Shown: positions 51,979-60,500 of the stretch, piece after piece | How the letters are laid out: every line of letters starts with the position of its first letter | Position numbering within the stretch: position 1 is the stretch's first letter | Assembly (NCBI GenBank): GCA_963696585.1 | Contig: CAVOKW010000034.1 | Location: 55,534-119,533 of the forward strand | DNA: 64,000 nucleotides | Direction: 5' to 3' | From: Parvibaculum sp963696585 | GTDB lineage: Bacteria; Pseudomonadota; Alphaproteobacteria; Parvibaculales; Parvibaculaceae | Position numbers and translations under genes: made by a program | The notes under the pieces: generated by a model | Database searches by the model: none | Seen by the model: only the letters and a program-made list of their open reading frames with translations | What the model was told of the DNA's origin: nothing

Positions 51979-52343
51979 CCCTGAATGGCGGATATGATAC
52001 GTCCATTGGTCGCGTCGGCGCTGACCAGAACCACACGGCCATCGCCCATCAGCATCTTTATATAGTAAACGGGCGGATTGTTCTCCTGGGCGAGCGAGGC
52101 ATCAAGCATCCGGCCCGGATAATGCTGGCGCACCTTGGCCAGCACGGCGCGCAAGGGCAAAACACGGCCCGAGCGCACGGCGTTGCGCGGGTCATCATGA
52201 TTGTCCTGCCAATCGATTTGATGAATGGCCCCGGTCCCGGATGGCGGCAGTGGCGCGCGCAAGGGCTCGGCGCCAGCGCCCGCTCCGGGGAGGAGCAGGC
52301 CGGCGAGAACTGCCATCAAGATCAGTCTGGGTTGCATCATCAT
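51969..52343 (-). CDS. Secreted PepSY-domain protein upstream of feuPQ
   Basis: 124 residues. A signal peptide (RLILMAVLAGLLLPGAGAGA) precedes a single PepSY-like domain: LRAVLAKVRQHYPGRMLDAS, then VYYIKMLMGDGRVVLVSADA and TNGRIISAIQGG. The domain is small, periplasmic and often inhibitory. In Sinorhizobium meliloti a small periplasmic protein, FeuN, is encoded next to feuPQ and restrains FeuQ. This gene holds the same position and may do the same job, but homology to FeuN was not tested. It is 50 bp upstream of feuP on the same strand. Confidence 0.7.
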   Translation of the reverse strand: MMMQPRLILMAVLAGLLLPGAGAGAEPLRAPLPPSGTGAIHQIDWQDNHDDPRNAVRSGRVLPLRAVLAKVRQHYPGRMLDASLAQENNPPVYYIKMLMGDGRVVLVSADATNGRIISAIQGGQ

Positions 52344-52401
52344 GCCCTAGACCTACGCCATCCAGACTGAACCCTTGATGAACGTGATGCCTTTGCGGCC
52401 C

Positions 52402-53073
52402 TTAAAAGCCGTGCAGCGTGACGATTTCCTCAAAAGGCGCCCGTTCGGTGCGCAGTGTATTGACTGGCACAGCCGTGTCCATATAGCCAAGACCCATGCC
52501 GCAAAACAGCATACGGCTTTCTGGCAGGCCGACAAACGCCGCCACGGTCTTGTGCCAGATTGCCCAGGCTTCCTGAGCCGATGTGTGCAGGCCATGTTCG
52601 CGGGCCAGAAGCATGATCGATTGCATGAACATGCCCGTGTCGGACCATTGCGGCTCGTTCATCGAGCGGTCAATCGAGAAGAACATCAGCACGGGCGCGC
52701 CGAAGGCCTGAAAGTTTCGCAGGAAGTGCTTCAGGCGACCGGGCTTGTCGTCCCGCGCCACGCCAATGGCGTTATACATGTCCTCGCCGCATTTTGCCCG
52801 GCGCAGGCTATAGGGTTCGATCAATCCCTTTGGATAGATCTGATATTCCGCGCCCTCGCCCATCGGGCTTGTCTTCTGTTTTTCGGCAATCAACGCCAGA
52901 AACTCTTTCAGCTTGTCGCCGGTCACGACATCCACATGCCAGGGCTGAAGATTGCCGCCGGAGGGTGCGTATTTTGCCGTTTCAATCAGTGTACGGATTG
53001 TTTCCAGCGGCACCGGCTTGTCGAGATAGGCGCGGCAGGTGATACGGGTCTTGAGAGCTTCTGAAACCTTCAC
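52402..53073 (-). CDS. Nitroreductase family flavoprotein
   Basis: 223 residues. The FMN-binding start is typical: ALKTRITCRAYLDKPVPLET, followed by AKYAPSGGNLQPWHVDVVTG. The C-terminal part is SRMLFCGMGLGYMDTAVPVN, containing the GYxD motif. These homodimeric enzymes reduce nitro or quinone compounds with NAD(P)H. It is 12 bp downstream of an acyl-CoA dehydrogenase and on the same strand, so it may be part of the same catabolic unit. The substrate is not evident. Confidence 0.88.
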   Translation of the reverse strand: MKVSEALKTRITCRAYLDKPVPLETIRTLIETAKYAPSGGNLQPWHVDVVTGDKLKEFLALIAEKQKTSPMGEGAEYQIYPKGLIEPYSLRRAKCGEDMYNAIGVARDDKPGRLKHFLRNFQAFGAPVLMFFSIDRSMNEPQWSDTGMFMQSIMLLAREHGLHTSAQEAWAIWHKTVAAFVGLPESRMLFCGMGLGYMDTAVPVNTLRTERAPFEEIVTLHGF

Positions 53074-53085
53074 GGATCTTTTCCT

Positions 53086-54138
53086 TTATGCGTTGTCCGA
53101 TGAGCGAGCCGTCACATCGGACCAGAGATTGTCGGCGCCGCGCGACATCACCTGATGCCCGAGCCACTGCGCCCAGTCGCGCCCCGCCCCATATTCGGCG
53201 CGCCAGGCCCATAAGCGTCGTGTCGAAAAATGCAGCGCGTGTTCGTAAGTAAAGCCGATCGCGCCATGCACCTGATGGGCAATAGGCGTCGCAATTCCAG
53301 ACGCATCATCAACACGTAGTTTGGCAATGGCAATTTCAAAAACGGCGCCCGCGTCGCTGAGGTTCCTGTCAGCACACGCGCAAGCATGGTTCGTGGCCAT
53401 GCCCGCTGCGGCAGCCTGTGTCGCCAGCACCGCCAGTTGTTGCTGGATTGCCTGAAACTTGCCAATGGGTTTGCCGAACTGGCTGCGTTCATTGGCATAG
53501 GCAACGGACTGCTTTGTCAGCCGGTCCAGCGCCCCCGCCATCTGGCAGGCGCGGGCCAGAGCGCCATAAAGTTTCAGCGCATTGGCGGGCAGAGATGTTG
53601 TGCCGCTCGTCACGATGACGTGTTCAAGGGTCACCGTGTCGCGTGGTTCGCGGGCGATATTCACATCCGGCTCAATGCCTGCGTCCTTCAGCGGCACAAG
53701 CAGGATCACGGACTTTCCCGCATCGCTCATGAGGGCGACACCATGGCTCGCGGCCCGCGCCCAGGGCACATGACGCGCCGTGCCGCCCAGTTTCCCGTCA
53801 TGCAGTTGCAACTCACCCTCGATCAGCGTCAGGGGTCCTTCAGGGGGTGTGATGCCCGCAGAGGCGAGGAGAAATCCCGCCACCAGCGTTTCGGCAATCG
53901 GACCGGGGGCTGTGTGATAGCCCGCCGCGCTCAACACGAGGCGCGCATCGCTCCATGTGCCGCCCGCGCCGCCCCTGCTTTCCGGTACAAGTATCTGTGT
54001 CAGGCCGTTGGCTTCCAGTGCCGCCCACAGCTTTGTCGGGAAAGCACCGGTTTCGGATGCCTCCAGCAGCTTGCGGTCGATCTCGTCGCCCATCAGGCGA
54101 TGGACACTGTCGGCAAGGATTGTCTGCATTTCATTCAT
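53086..54138 (-). CDS. Acyl-CoA dehydrogenase family protein (small-subunit-like)
   Basis: 350 residues from the ATG at 54138 (MNEMQTILADSVHRLMGDEI); the frame is open upstream into its neighbour. Landmarks are LILVPESRGG-type N-domain sequence (ILVPESRGGAGGTWSDARLV), the beta domain, and the C-domain with RSQFGKPIGKFQAIQQQLAV and HQVHGAIGFTYEHALHFSTR. It is shorter than classical enzymes and pairs with the full-length dehydrogenase 10 bp upstream, a layout typical of heteromeric acyl-CoA dehydrogenases. Confidence 0.85.
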   Translation of the reverse strand: MNEMQTILADSVHRLMGDEIDRKLLEASETGAFPTKLWAALEANGLTQILVPESRGGAGGTWSDARLVLSAAGYHTAPGPIAETLVAGFLLASAGITPPEGPLTLIEGELQLHDGKLGGTARHVPWARAASHGVALMSDAGKSVILLVPLKDAGIEPDVNIAREPRDTVTLEHVIVTSGTTSLPANALKLYGALARACQMAGALDRLTKQSVAYANERSQFGKPIGKFQAIQQQLAVLATQAAAAGMATNHACACADRNLSDAGAVFEIAIAKLRVDDASGIATPIAHQVHGAIGFTYEHALHFSTRRLWAWRAEYGAGRDWAQWLGHQVMSRGADNLWSDVTARSSDNA

Positions 54139-54148
54139 GATCGTCCCC

Positions 54149-55309
54149 TCACCGCAGGCCCAATCCACGGGCGATAATGCCGCGCAGGATTTCGCGTGTG
54201 CCGCCACGCAGCGAAAAGGAGGGCGATATTTGCGTGATAAGGCCGAGCACATTCTCGAAGGCGTCACCGCTGTCAATGGCGGGTATGGCCCCGATCATGT
54301 CATGGGCGCGATAGGCCATGTCCTGCTCGAAGACAGCGCCAAGATCCTTGACGACGGCGGCTTCGAGCGCCGGGTTCTCGCCTGCTTCCAGCATGCCCGC
54401 GACGGACAGCGACATCTGCCGCAGCGTCACGAGATGCGCGACAAGCCGGCCGATCTCGCGCTCGGCATCCGCATTCCCTTCCCCCTCAAGGCGGCGGATC
54501 AATTCGACAAGCAGAATGAAGCTGGAAAGATAACGCTCAGGCCCTGAGCGTTCATAGGCGAGTTCCGCCCCGACCTGCGCCCAGCCCGACCCTTCCGACC
54601 CGACAAGCATCGTCTCCGGCACGAAAACATCTTCAAACACGACTTCATTGAAATGCGCGCTGCCCGTCAGGTCGCGGATCGGGCGAATGGTGATGCCCGG
54701 CGTTTTCATGTCAACCAGGAATTGCGTCAGACCGGCATGTTTGCTCTCCGGGTTGTTCGGGGAGGCGTTGCTGGTGCGGAACAGCCCGATCATGTAATGC
54801 GCCCGATGCGCGCCGGAGGTCCAGAGCTTGGTGCCATTGACCTTGTATCCGCCTTCAACGCGATCAGCGCGGGTGCGTGTCGCAGCAAGGTCGGAGCCCG
54901 AATCCGGTTCGCTCATGCCGATGCAGAGAAAACATTCGCCCGCCGCGACGCGCGGCAGAATGAGCTGGCGCTGTTCTTCCGTACCAAAACGCAGGAGCAA
55001 CGGCCCGCTTTGCCGGTCGCCAATCCAGTGCGCGCCAACAGGCGCACCGGCGGCGAGCATTTCCTCCAGCACAACATAGCGGTCGAGCGCGGATCGCTCA
55101 TGCCCGCCATATTTCTTTGGCCAGGTCATGCCGATCCAGCCCTCTTTCGCCATCTTGCGGCTGAAGGCGGCGTCCGAACCGCTCCATGTATGGGCGCGGA
55201 CATGCGCCGGAACGGCGCTCAGTTCTTTGGCGAGAAAATCCCGCACTTGCGTCCGCAGGTTTCTGGTTTCTTCAGGCAGCTCACAGAGCTCAAAGCGAAA
55301 GGTCTGCAT
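54149..55309 (-). CDS. Acyl-CoA dehydrogenase family protein (large-subunit-like)
   Basis: 386 residues. It shows WIGMTWPKKYGGHERSALDR, the FAD/substrate loop ECFLCIGMSEPDSGSDLAAT, KVNGTKLWTSGAHRAHYMIG, and the C-terminal end SFSLRGGTREILRGIIARGL. The GGTREI loop is the usual end of the family. With the shorter partner downstream and a short-chain dehydrogenase upstream it forms a three-gene catabolic unit, likely oxidising a branched, cyclic or side-chain acyl-CoA. That substrate class is inference from paired architecture. Confidence 0.9.
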   Translation of the reverse strand: MQTFRFELCELPEETRNLRTQVRDFLAKELSAVPAHVRAHTWSGSDAAFSRKMAKEGWIGMTWPKKYGGHERSALDRYVVLEEMLAAGAPVGAHWIGDRQSGPLLLRFGTEEQRQLILPRVAAGECFLCIGMSEPDSGSDLAATRTRADRVEGGYKVNGTKLWTSGAHRAHYMIGLFRTSNASPNNPESKHAGLTQFLVDMKTPGITIRPIRDLTGSAHFNEVVFEDVFVPETMLVGSEGSGWAQVGAELAYERSGPERYLSSFILLVELIRRLEGEGNADAEREIGRLVAHLVTLRQMSLSVAGMLEAGENPALEAAVVKDLGAVFEQDMAYRAHDMIGAIPAIDSGDAFENVLGLITQISPSFSLRGGTREILRGIIARGLGLR

Positions 55310-55326
55310 TTTTCTTTTCTTGTTGT

Positions 55327-56127
55327 TCAGGTGACGAGGGCTGTTGCCCCGCCATCCACGCGCAGATTAAAGGCGGTCATCGCACTGGCGCGCGGGCTCG
55401 CCACAAACACGACCATATCGGCCACCTCTTCAGGCAGTGTGACATGCCCTGTCAGATTGTCCATGAAGTCTGAAAGCACATGCGGCTCAACCTCTGCCCA
55501 GGTCGAACCCCAGCCCTTGGCCTTGCCACGTTCGATGAAGGAGGCTTCGACTTCCGGTGTGCGGATGAGGCCGGGGCTGACGAGATTGACCGTGATGCCG
55601 GTGCCGCTCAATTCCTTGGCAAGGCTGATCGTCATCGTCGCCAGGGCGCCCTTGGAGGCATAATAATGCGGCATACGCGCGGCGGGCTCGGTCGAGCCGA
55701 TGGTGCCGAGATTGATGATGCGGCCCCAGCCGCGCGCTTTCATGTCGGGCAGCAGGCCGCGCGTCATGCGCACGGTCGAGAGAACATTTTTCTGATAGGC
55801 GTCGATCCAGTCGGCCGTCCCGGACTTCGTCCATGAGCCCGCGTCGGCCACACCATAATTGTTGATGAGAATATCGGCGCCGCCCAAGCCGCGAATGGCG
55901 GCAATCGCTTCATCGGCCCCCGCATCGGTCGTGATGTCGCCGGCAATGGCGCTCGCCTCGCCACCCGAAGCGCGGATTTCAGCGGCGACGATCTCGGCGG
56001 CGGCTTTATCGAAGCCATGCACCAGCACATGAACGCCCTCGACAGCGAGCGTCAACGCAATCAGCCGCCCCGTGCCGCGATAGGCCCCGGTGACAACCGC
56101 GCATTTGCCTTTCAGTCCGAGATCCAT
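55327..56127 (-). CDS. Short-chain dehydrogenase/reductase
   Basis: 266 residues from the ATG at 56127 (MDLGLKGKCAVVTGAYRGTG). The cofactor motif TGAYRGTG is a normal TGxxxGxG, and NNYG replaces the more common NNAG. The catalytic Ser is in NLGTIGSTEP, and the Tyr/Lys pair is in HYYASKGALA. The C-terminus ends FNLRVDGGATALVT. It is the first gene of the unit with the paired acyl-CoA dehydrogenases (17 bp gap), so it probably acts on a hydroxyacyl or cyclic alcohol intermediate of the same route. Confidence 0.88.
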   Translation of the reverse strand: MDLGLKGKCAVVTGAYRGTGRLIALTLAVEGVHVLVHGFDKAAAEIVAAEIRASGGEASAIAGDITTDAGADEAIAAIRGLGGADILINNYGVADAGSWTKSGTADWIDAYQKNVLSTVRMTRGLLPDMKARGWGRIINLGTIGSTEPAARMPHYYASKGALATMTISLAKELSGTGITVNLVSPGLIRTPEVEASFIERGKAKGWGSTWAEVEPHVLSDFMDNLTGHVTLPEEVADMVVFVASPRASAMTAFNLRVDGGATALVT

Positions 56128-56279
56128 GTTCCGTTCCACCCCGCCTCATAAGTTCGGCAGATCATATAGTGCGCCCGGTCGAGAAGAAACGGAAAGCATG
56201 CCCCGAACCTTGCAGCCCTCCCCAACGCTGCGTCCGGCATGAACAGGTCCGGCCTGCACCGGACCTGTCCGCCCCTGCG

Positions 56280-56477
56280 TCACTTGGACCTTGCGGCCGG
56301 TTTGGCAAAACCGACATTCAAGGCGAGCAGATTCACAATCGCGTAAATCTTGCCGACAATCTTGTCGTCCGAAGGGGTCGGCGTTGCCGCCGCCACGGCT
56401 GATGCCGCGCCGACAATGCTCAGGCCCGCCTGAATCCAGGCAAGCCAGCTATCCGGGAAAAGGGAAGATGCGTCCAT
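56280..56477 (-). CDS. Small membrane protein at the GTA cluster end, 65 aa
   Basis: It starts MDASSLFPDSWLAWIQAGLS. There is one weakly hydrophobic membrane segment (WLAWIQAGLSIVGAASAVAA) and a second moderate one (YAIVNLLALNVGFAK). Short proteins with an IYAIVNLLALNVG-like end are found beside GTA or prophage tail genes in rhizobia; the role is unknown, and holin function is only a guess. It is co-directional with the tail genes. Confidence 0.6.
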   Translation of the reverse strand: MDASSLFPDSWLAWIQAGLSIVGAASAVAAATPTPSDDKIVGKIYAIVNLLALNVGFAKPAARSK

Positions 56478-56521
56478 GGGTCGTCCTTTCTGGAAACTGC
56501 CGAAGACCTGCCTGATGATGC

Positions 56522-56854
56522 TCAGGGCGCGTAGTAGAAATACCGGCCGATCAGCGCCTTCGGCGACAAGTTGCGCGCCCAGACCGGGTTTTCCGTATGC
56601 AGATGAAATCTTGTCGCCCCGTCTGTCGGGTCCTTGCGGCGCCCGGCAAGCACGGCGCAGGCAATCGACAGCGCCACCAGCCTGTCGGCCTCACTGATAC
56701 GTGCGCATGTGGCGTCAAGGGCAACCGATGCCGTCGCGGGCTGACGCGCCAGAACATGCGCGAGCGCCGTCATCGCCTCTTCGCTTTCGCCGGGCGCAAG
56801 CGTCATCAGTCGCGTCGCCAGCGCGGCGGCGCGTTCAAGCTGCGGGATCGTCAT
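56522..56854 (-). CDS. Small protein with SleB-like C-terminal segment, 110 aa
   Basis: It starts MTIPQLERAAALATRLMTLA. The last 35 residues (DPTDGATRFHLHTENPVWAR, then NLSPKALIGRYFYYAP) resemble the end of SleB-type cell-wall hydrolases, where GATHYH...PxWA...IGxHxFY is conserved. The catalytic upstream part of that fold is shortened or absent. It may be a diverged or truncated lysozyme-like protein of the GTA, but this is not certain. It is 12 bp beyond the DUF2793 gene. Confidence 0.55.
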   Translation of the reverse strand: MTIPQLERAAALATRLMTLAPGESEEAMTALAHVLARQPATASVALDATCARISEADRLVALSIACAVLAGRRKDPTDGATRFHLHTENPVWARNLSPKALIGRYFYYAP

Positions 56855-56865
56855 GGGTCAAATCC

Positions 56866-57576
56866 TCAGGCTGAGGGGCCGGTCAGCGTCCAGTGATGGA
56901 TGGCAAGCCGCAGCGTGCCACCGGTAAAGTTCGGGCCCACCGCGCTGACCACGAGGGGCGTTGCGCCATAATAAGCGGTCGGCGTGCCGCTGACGCCAAT
57001 GACCGTGCTGCCAAGCGCCGCGCCGATCGTGTTGCCATAGCGCTGATTATCCGCCGCGACACCGAGATGCCAGGCGCTCGCCCCCGTCACGGCGGCTATG
57101 ACGCGACCGGTGATGCCGAGCACAATGGCGCGATCGGGGATGGCCAGGCTTGTCGTGTTGCTCGCGCCTGCGGTCAGCACATGATCGGCTTCGAGAATGG
57201 CCAGCGCGCTTGTTGCCCCGTGCGGGCTCAGTGCGGTTCCATTCTCGCCGCTCCAGGCGGCGCCGGTAAAAACCAGCCCCGCACCTGTGGCTTCATTGAA
57301 GGCACGCCAGCCCCGCGCCGGCGTGAAATAAGTCCAGGCCCCATCGGCGAAAGCGGCGATCCTGTTTTCCTTGCCGGACCATGTGCCGCTTGCCGGCGTC
57401 GCCACGATGTAACGTGCGCCCTCAACCGGACTTGTCGGCGGGCTGTCATGCGTCGTGTCGATCACGCTCAGTTGCACCAGCGCATCGAGGCGGCGCAGCG
57501 CCTCGTTCAGCGTCACATGCTTTTGCGCCTGCGCCGCTTCAAGATAGGGAAGACCGAGATGAATGCTGTCAGACAT
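56866..57576 (-). CDS. DUF2793 protein of the GTA tail cluster
   Basis: 236 residues from the ATG at 57576 (MSDSIHLGLPYLEAAQAQKH), which overlaps the end of the host-specificity gene by 8 bp. The conserved LPYLEAAQAQKHVTLNEALR then RLDALVQLSVID is the DUF2793 signature, and the middle part (GWRAFNEATGAGLVFTGAAW) fits. The last 90 residues form a beta-rich domain. Such proteins lie at the distal end of rhizobial GTA/prophage tails and are thought to be tail fibre or receptor-contact components. Confidence 0.8.
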   Translation of the reverse strand: MSDSIHLGLPYLEAAQAQKHVTLNEALRRLDALVQLSVIDTTHDSPPTSPVEGARYIVATPASGTWSGKENRIAAFADGAWTYFTPARGWRAFNEATGAGLVFTGAAWSGENGTALSPHGATSALAILEADHVLTAGASNTTSLAIPDRAIVLGITGRVIAAVTGASAWHLGVAADNQRYGNTIGAALGSTVIGVSGTPTAYYGATPLVVSAVGPNFTGGTLRLAIHHWTLTGPSA

Positions 57577-60500
57577 TGAGTGTCGCGCTCCGTCCTGCGC
57601 CGCGGCCAAAGCTGCGGCTGATCTGATAAATCGTGATGTCGAGGCTTGTGAAACTGCCCGAACCAAAATCGGCAAGCTGCTCAGTCACGCCATAGGTCAC
57701 AAGCGGGGTTGCGCAAGCGAGCACGCGTTTGACGCTTGCGCCATCGCGGATCTCGACCTCATAGGCCTCGCTCTCCTCGCCGAGCGGCACATCGGTTCCC
57801 GCCCAGCTATCGCCATTCACGCGCGTCCGCCTGATCCAGCTCAGCGTGATGTCGCCGCCCGGTTCCCGTTGCGCTTCGGGATGCACGGGACTGAAAGGCC
57901 GCAAGCCCACCCCTTCAAAGCTGAGTGTCGCGGTCTGATAGGTCGCATCGTCATAGGCAAGCGTTGCCGGACCCCAGCGCCAGTCACGCGCCAGTCCGCG
58001 TTCGGCCTCGCTCATGCCGATTTCGCTGATCGCGCCATTGAGCAGCACAAAGCGCGCGTCACTTGCGAGCATGTCCGCCATCCCGCCTTCGCTGCCTGCC
58101 TGCCCGCGCAACAGGCCGCGCAGCTCATGGCTGCCATCCGCCTGTAACATGGCGTCGCGAAACTGGATGATCTCCCATGCGCCCGATGCCGTTTCAAGCG
58201 CGGCGACATTGCTGCCCTTGAGCACAGCCGCTTCGCTCGCGCTGGCGAGCGTGCCACTCACGAGACGGAGGTTCAGCACATTGGCCTCGTCCCATCGGCT
58301 TGTCGGTCCCTTGGCGAGCGGTGTCAGCGTCCGGCCGATTGTCGCCATGGCATCGATTGTCCGGTCGAGCGCCAATCCGTCACCTGTCTCGCGATAAAGC
58401 GCGACACGGCCCGGCCATGGCTCCGCCGCCATGGCAACGCGCGGCGCGTAAGGTGTTTCCGTGCCGGTGATCAGGGGCAGATCGAGAAACACGGCCAGCA
58501 CGGGGCCAAAACTTGCCGCGCGTTCGGGTGTCACCTTGCGAGGCGGGGCGAGCGCCACACCATAAAGGCTTGCCTCGCTTGCGACAGCTTCCATCTGCCG
58601 TGCGCCTGCATCGCTCACCCGTGTCAGCCGATAATTTGCCGCGTGATCGGCAAGTGCGAGCGTTATGACATCGCCAGGATCAAGCGCCAGTCGGCTTGGT
58701 GGCAGGGAGAGCTTTGCCGTTTCGCGCTCCACCCATGTCTTTTGCAGCCAGATATCCGCGACACGCTGCATGTCGGCCTGATGCGACACAATCGGCAGGC
58801 CGGTGCTTGAAACGCGCTCGCTGCGCACTTCAAGGCGTCGGCTTTCAATCGCAGCCTGGCGATAATCTGCGCCGCCATCAATATAGGCAAACTTGACGAC
58901 GCGCGGCACTTCGCTTTCCTGTCCGCGTGTCAGCCGGTATCCGGCTTCGGCACCGTCATCGGCGACCGCCAGATCATCCGGACCAAGCGTCAGCAAGGGT
59001 GCCGATCCCAGATGACGGAAGCGGATTGCGCCCTCGCTTTCACAGGCTTCAAAAAAGCGTGCGAGCATCAGCGACGCCAGCGCATCGCGGGGCGACATGA
59101 TGCGATCAATCACGAAACCATCGACAATGCCTGCAAGCTCACCTGTCTCGGCATGGTCAAAATCAACATCGCGCAGGATCGCCTGCACCAGCTCGCTCAA
59201 GGGTGCCGCCCCAAGCCGGCCATTCAACCAGTGACCAAGCTGCCAGTTTTCGCCATCGGCCCAGACTTCGGTCAAATCCGGAAAGGCGGGAAAGGGGCGC
59301 GCGTCCCATGTCCAGAAAAAGACCCGCGCCGGATCGACCATGCGCCCGCCATAGACAGACGAGACCGGATTTGCCGCCGCCTCAAAGCCATCGACCGCCG
59401 GGTCCCAATGGCTTGTCTGTGCGTCAATGAACATGCGCTGGAGAAAATCATCCCGCGTGCCGGCTGAAAAAGGCGGCACGGCGCTCTCGGTGGATTTCGG
59501 ATCGACAAAGAGATGGGGCGCGTTCGTCCCCTTGTCGATGGCCGGGCAGCCGATCTCGGTCAGCCATAGCGGCTTACCCTGCGGCACCCAGCCGGTAGGC
59601 GTCACCCGCTCAATGCCGCCGTCGCGCTCATAATGCGCATGGCTCCACCAGCCCTTTATATCCTTGGCGGCATAGACCCATGGCTTGTCATAAGCCGCAT
59701 CCGTGATGGGCGTGCGGATTTGCGCGGCGCGGTCGGCATCGCTTGCATAATACCAGTCGGCATATTCGCCGCCTGCAATCCCTGCGCGCAGATAGTCCAC
59801 ATCATAGATGCTGCGTGTGCCCGCCAGTGCATCAAGATGCGCCGCGCCCTCGCGCCAGTCACTCACCGGCAGATAATTGTCGATGCCGACAAAATCGATA
59901 TTCGCATCCGCCCAGAGCGGGTCGAGCGGAAAACACAGGTCGCCTGACCCCTCATCGGGTTGATGGCTGCCATATTCCGACCAGTCGGCGGCATAGGATA
60001 TTTTTGTGGTCGCGCCGAGCAGCGCGCGCACTTCAGCGGCGAGATCACGCAAGGCGGCGACGGCAGGATAATGGCCCGCGCCATTGCGGAATTGCGTCAA
60101 GCCGCGCAGTTCCGAGCCGATGAGAAAGGCATCGACCCCGCCTGCCGCGACGCAGAGACAGGCATTATGCAGCACCATGCGGCGATAGGACCATTCATTC
60201 GGTCCGCCATAACTGATGCTCGTGCCACTCACCGTAAAGTCGCTGGCGCTCGCCGTGCCGAAAAAGGCGGCGATGCCAGCGTCGCTTCCCTTGATGCGCC
60301 CGCGCCAGGGAAAGGCCGGTTGCGATGGCGCGCCCGTCCAGGGGTCGCTGCGGGCGTTCTCGGGCGGCACATCCATCAGGATGAAGGGATAGAAAACGCA
60401 TGTCAGGCCGCGCGCCTTCAAATCGGTCAGCGCGGCGATGACGCTTGCATCCGAGGGCGTACCGCCATAGGCCGGGCGGCCCTCAATCGTTGAAACGAGC

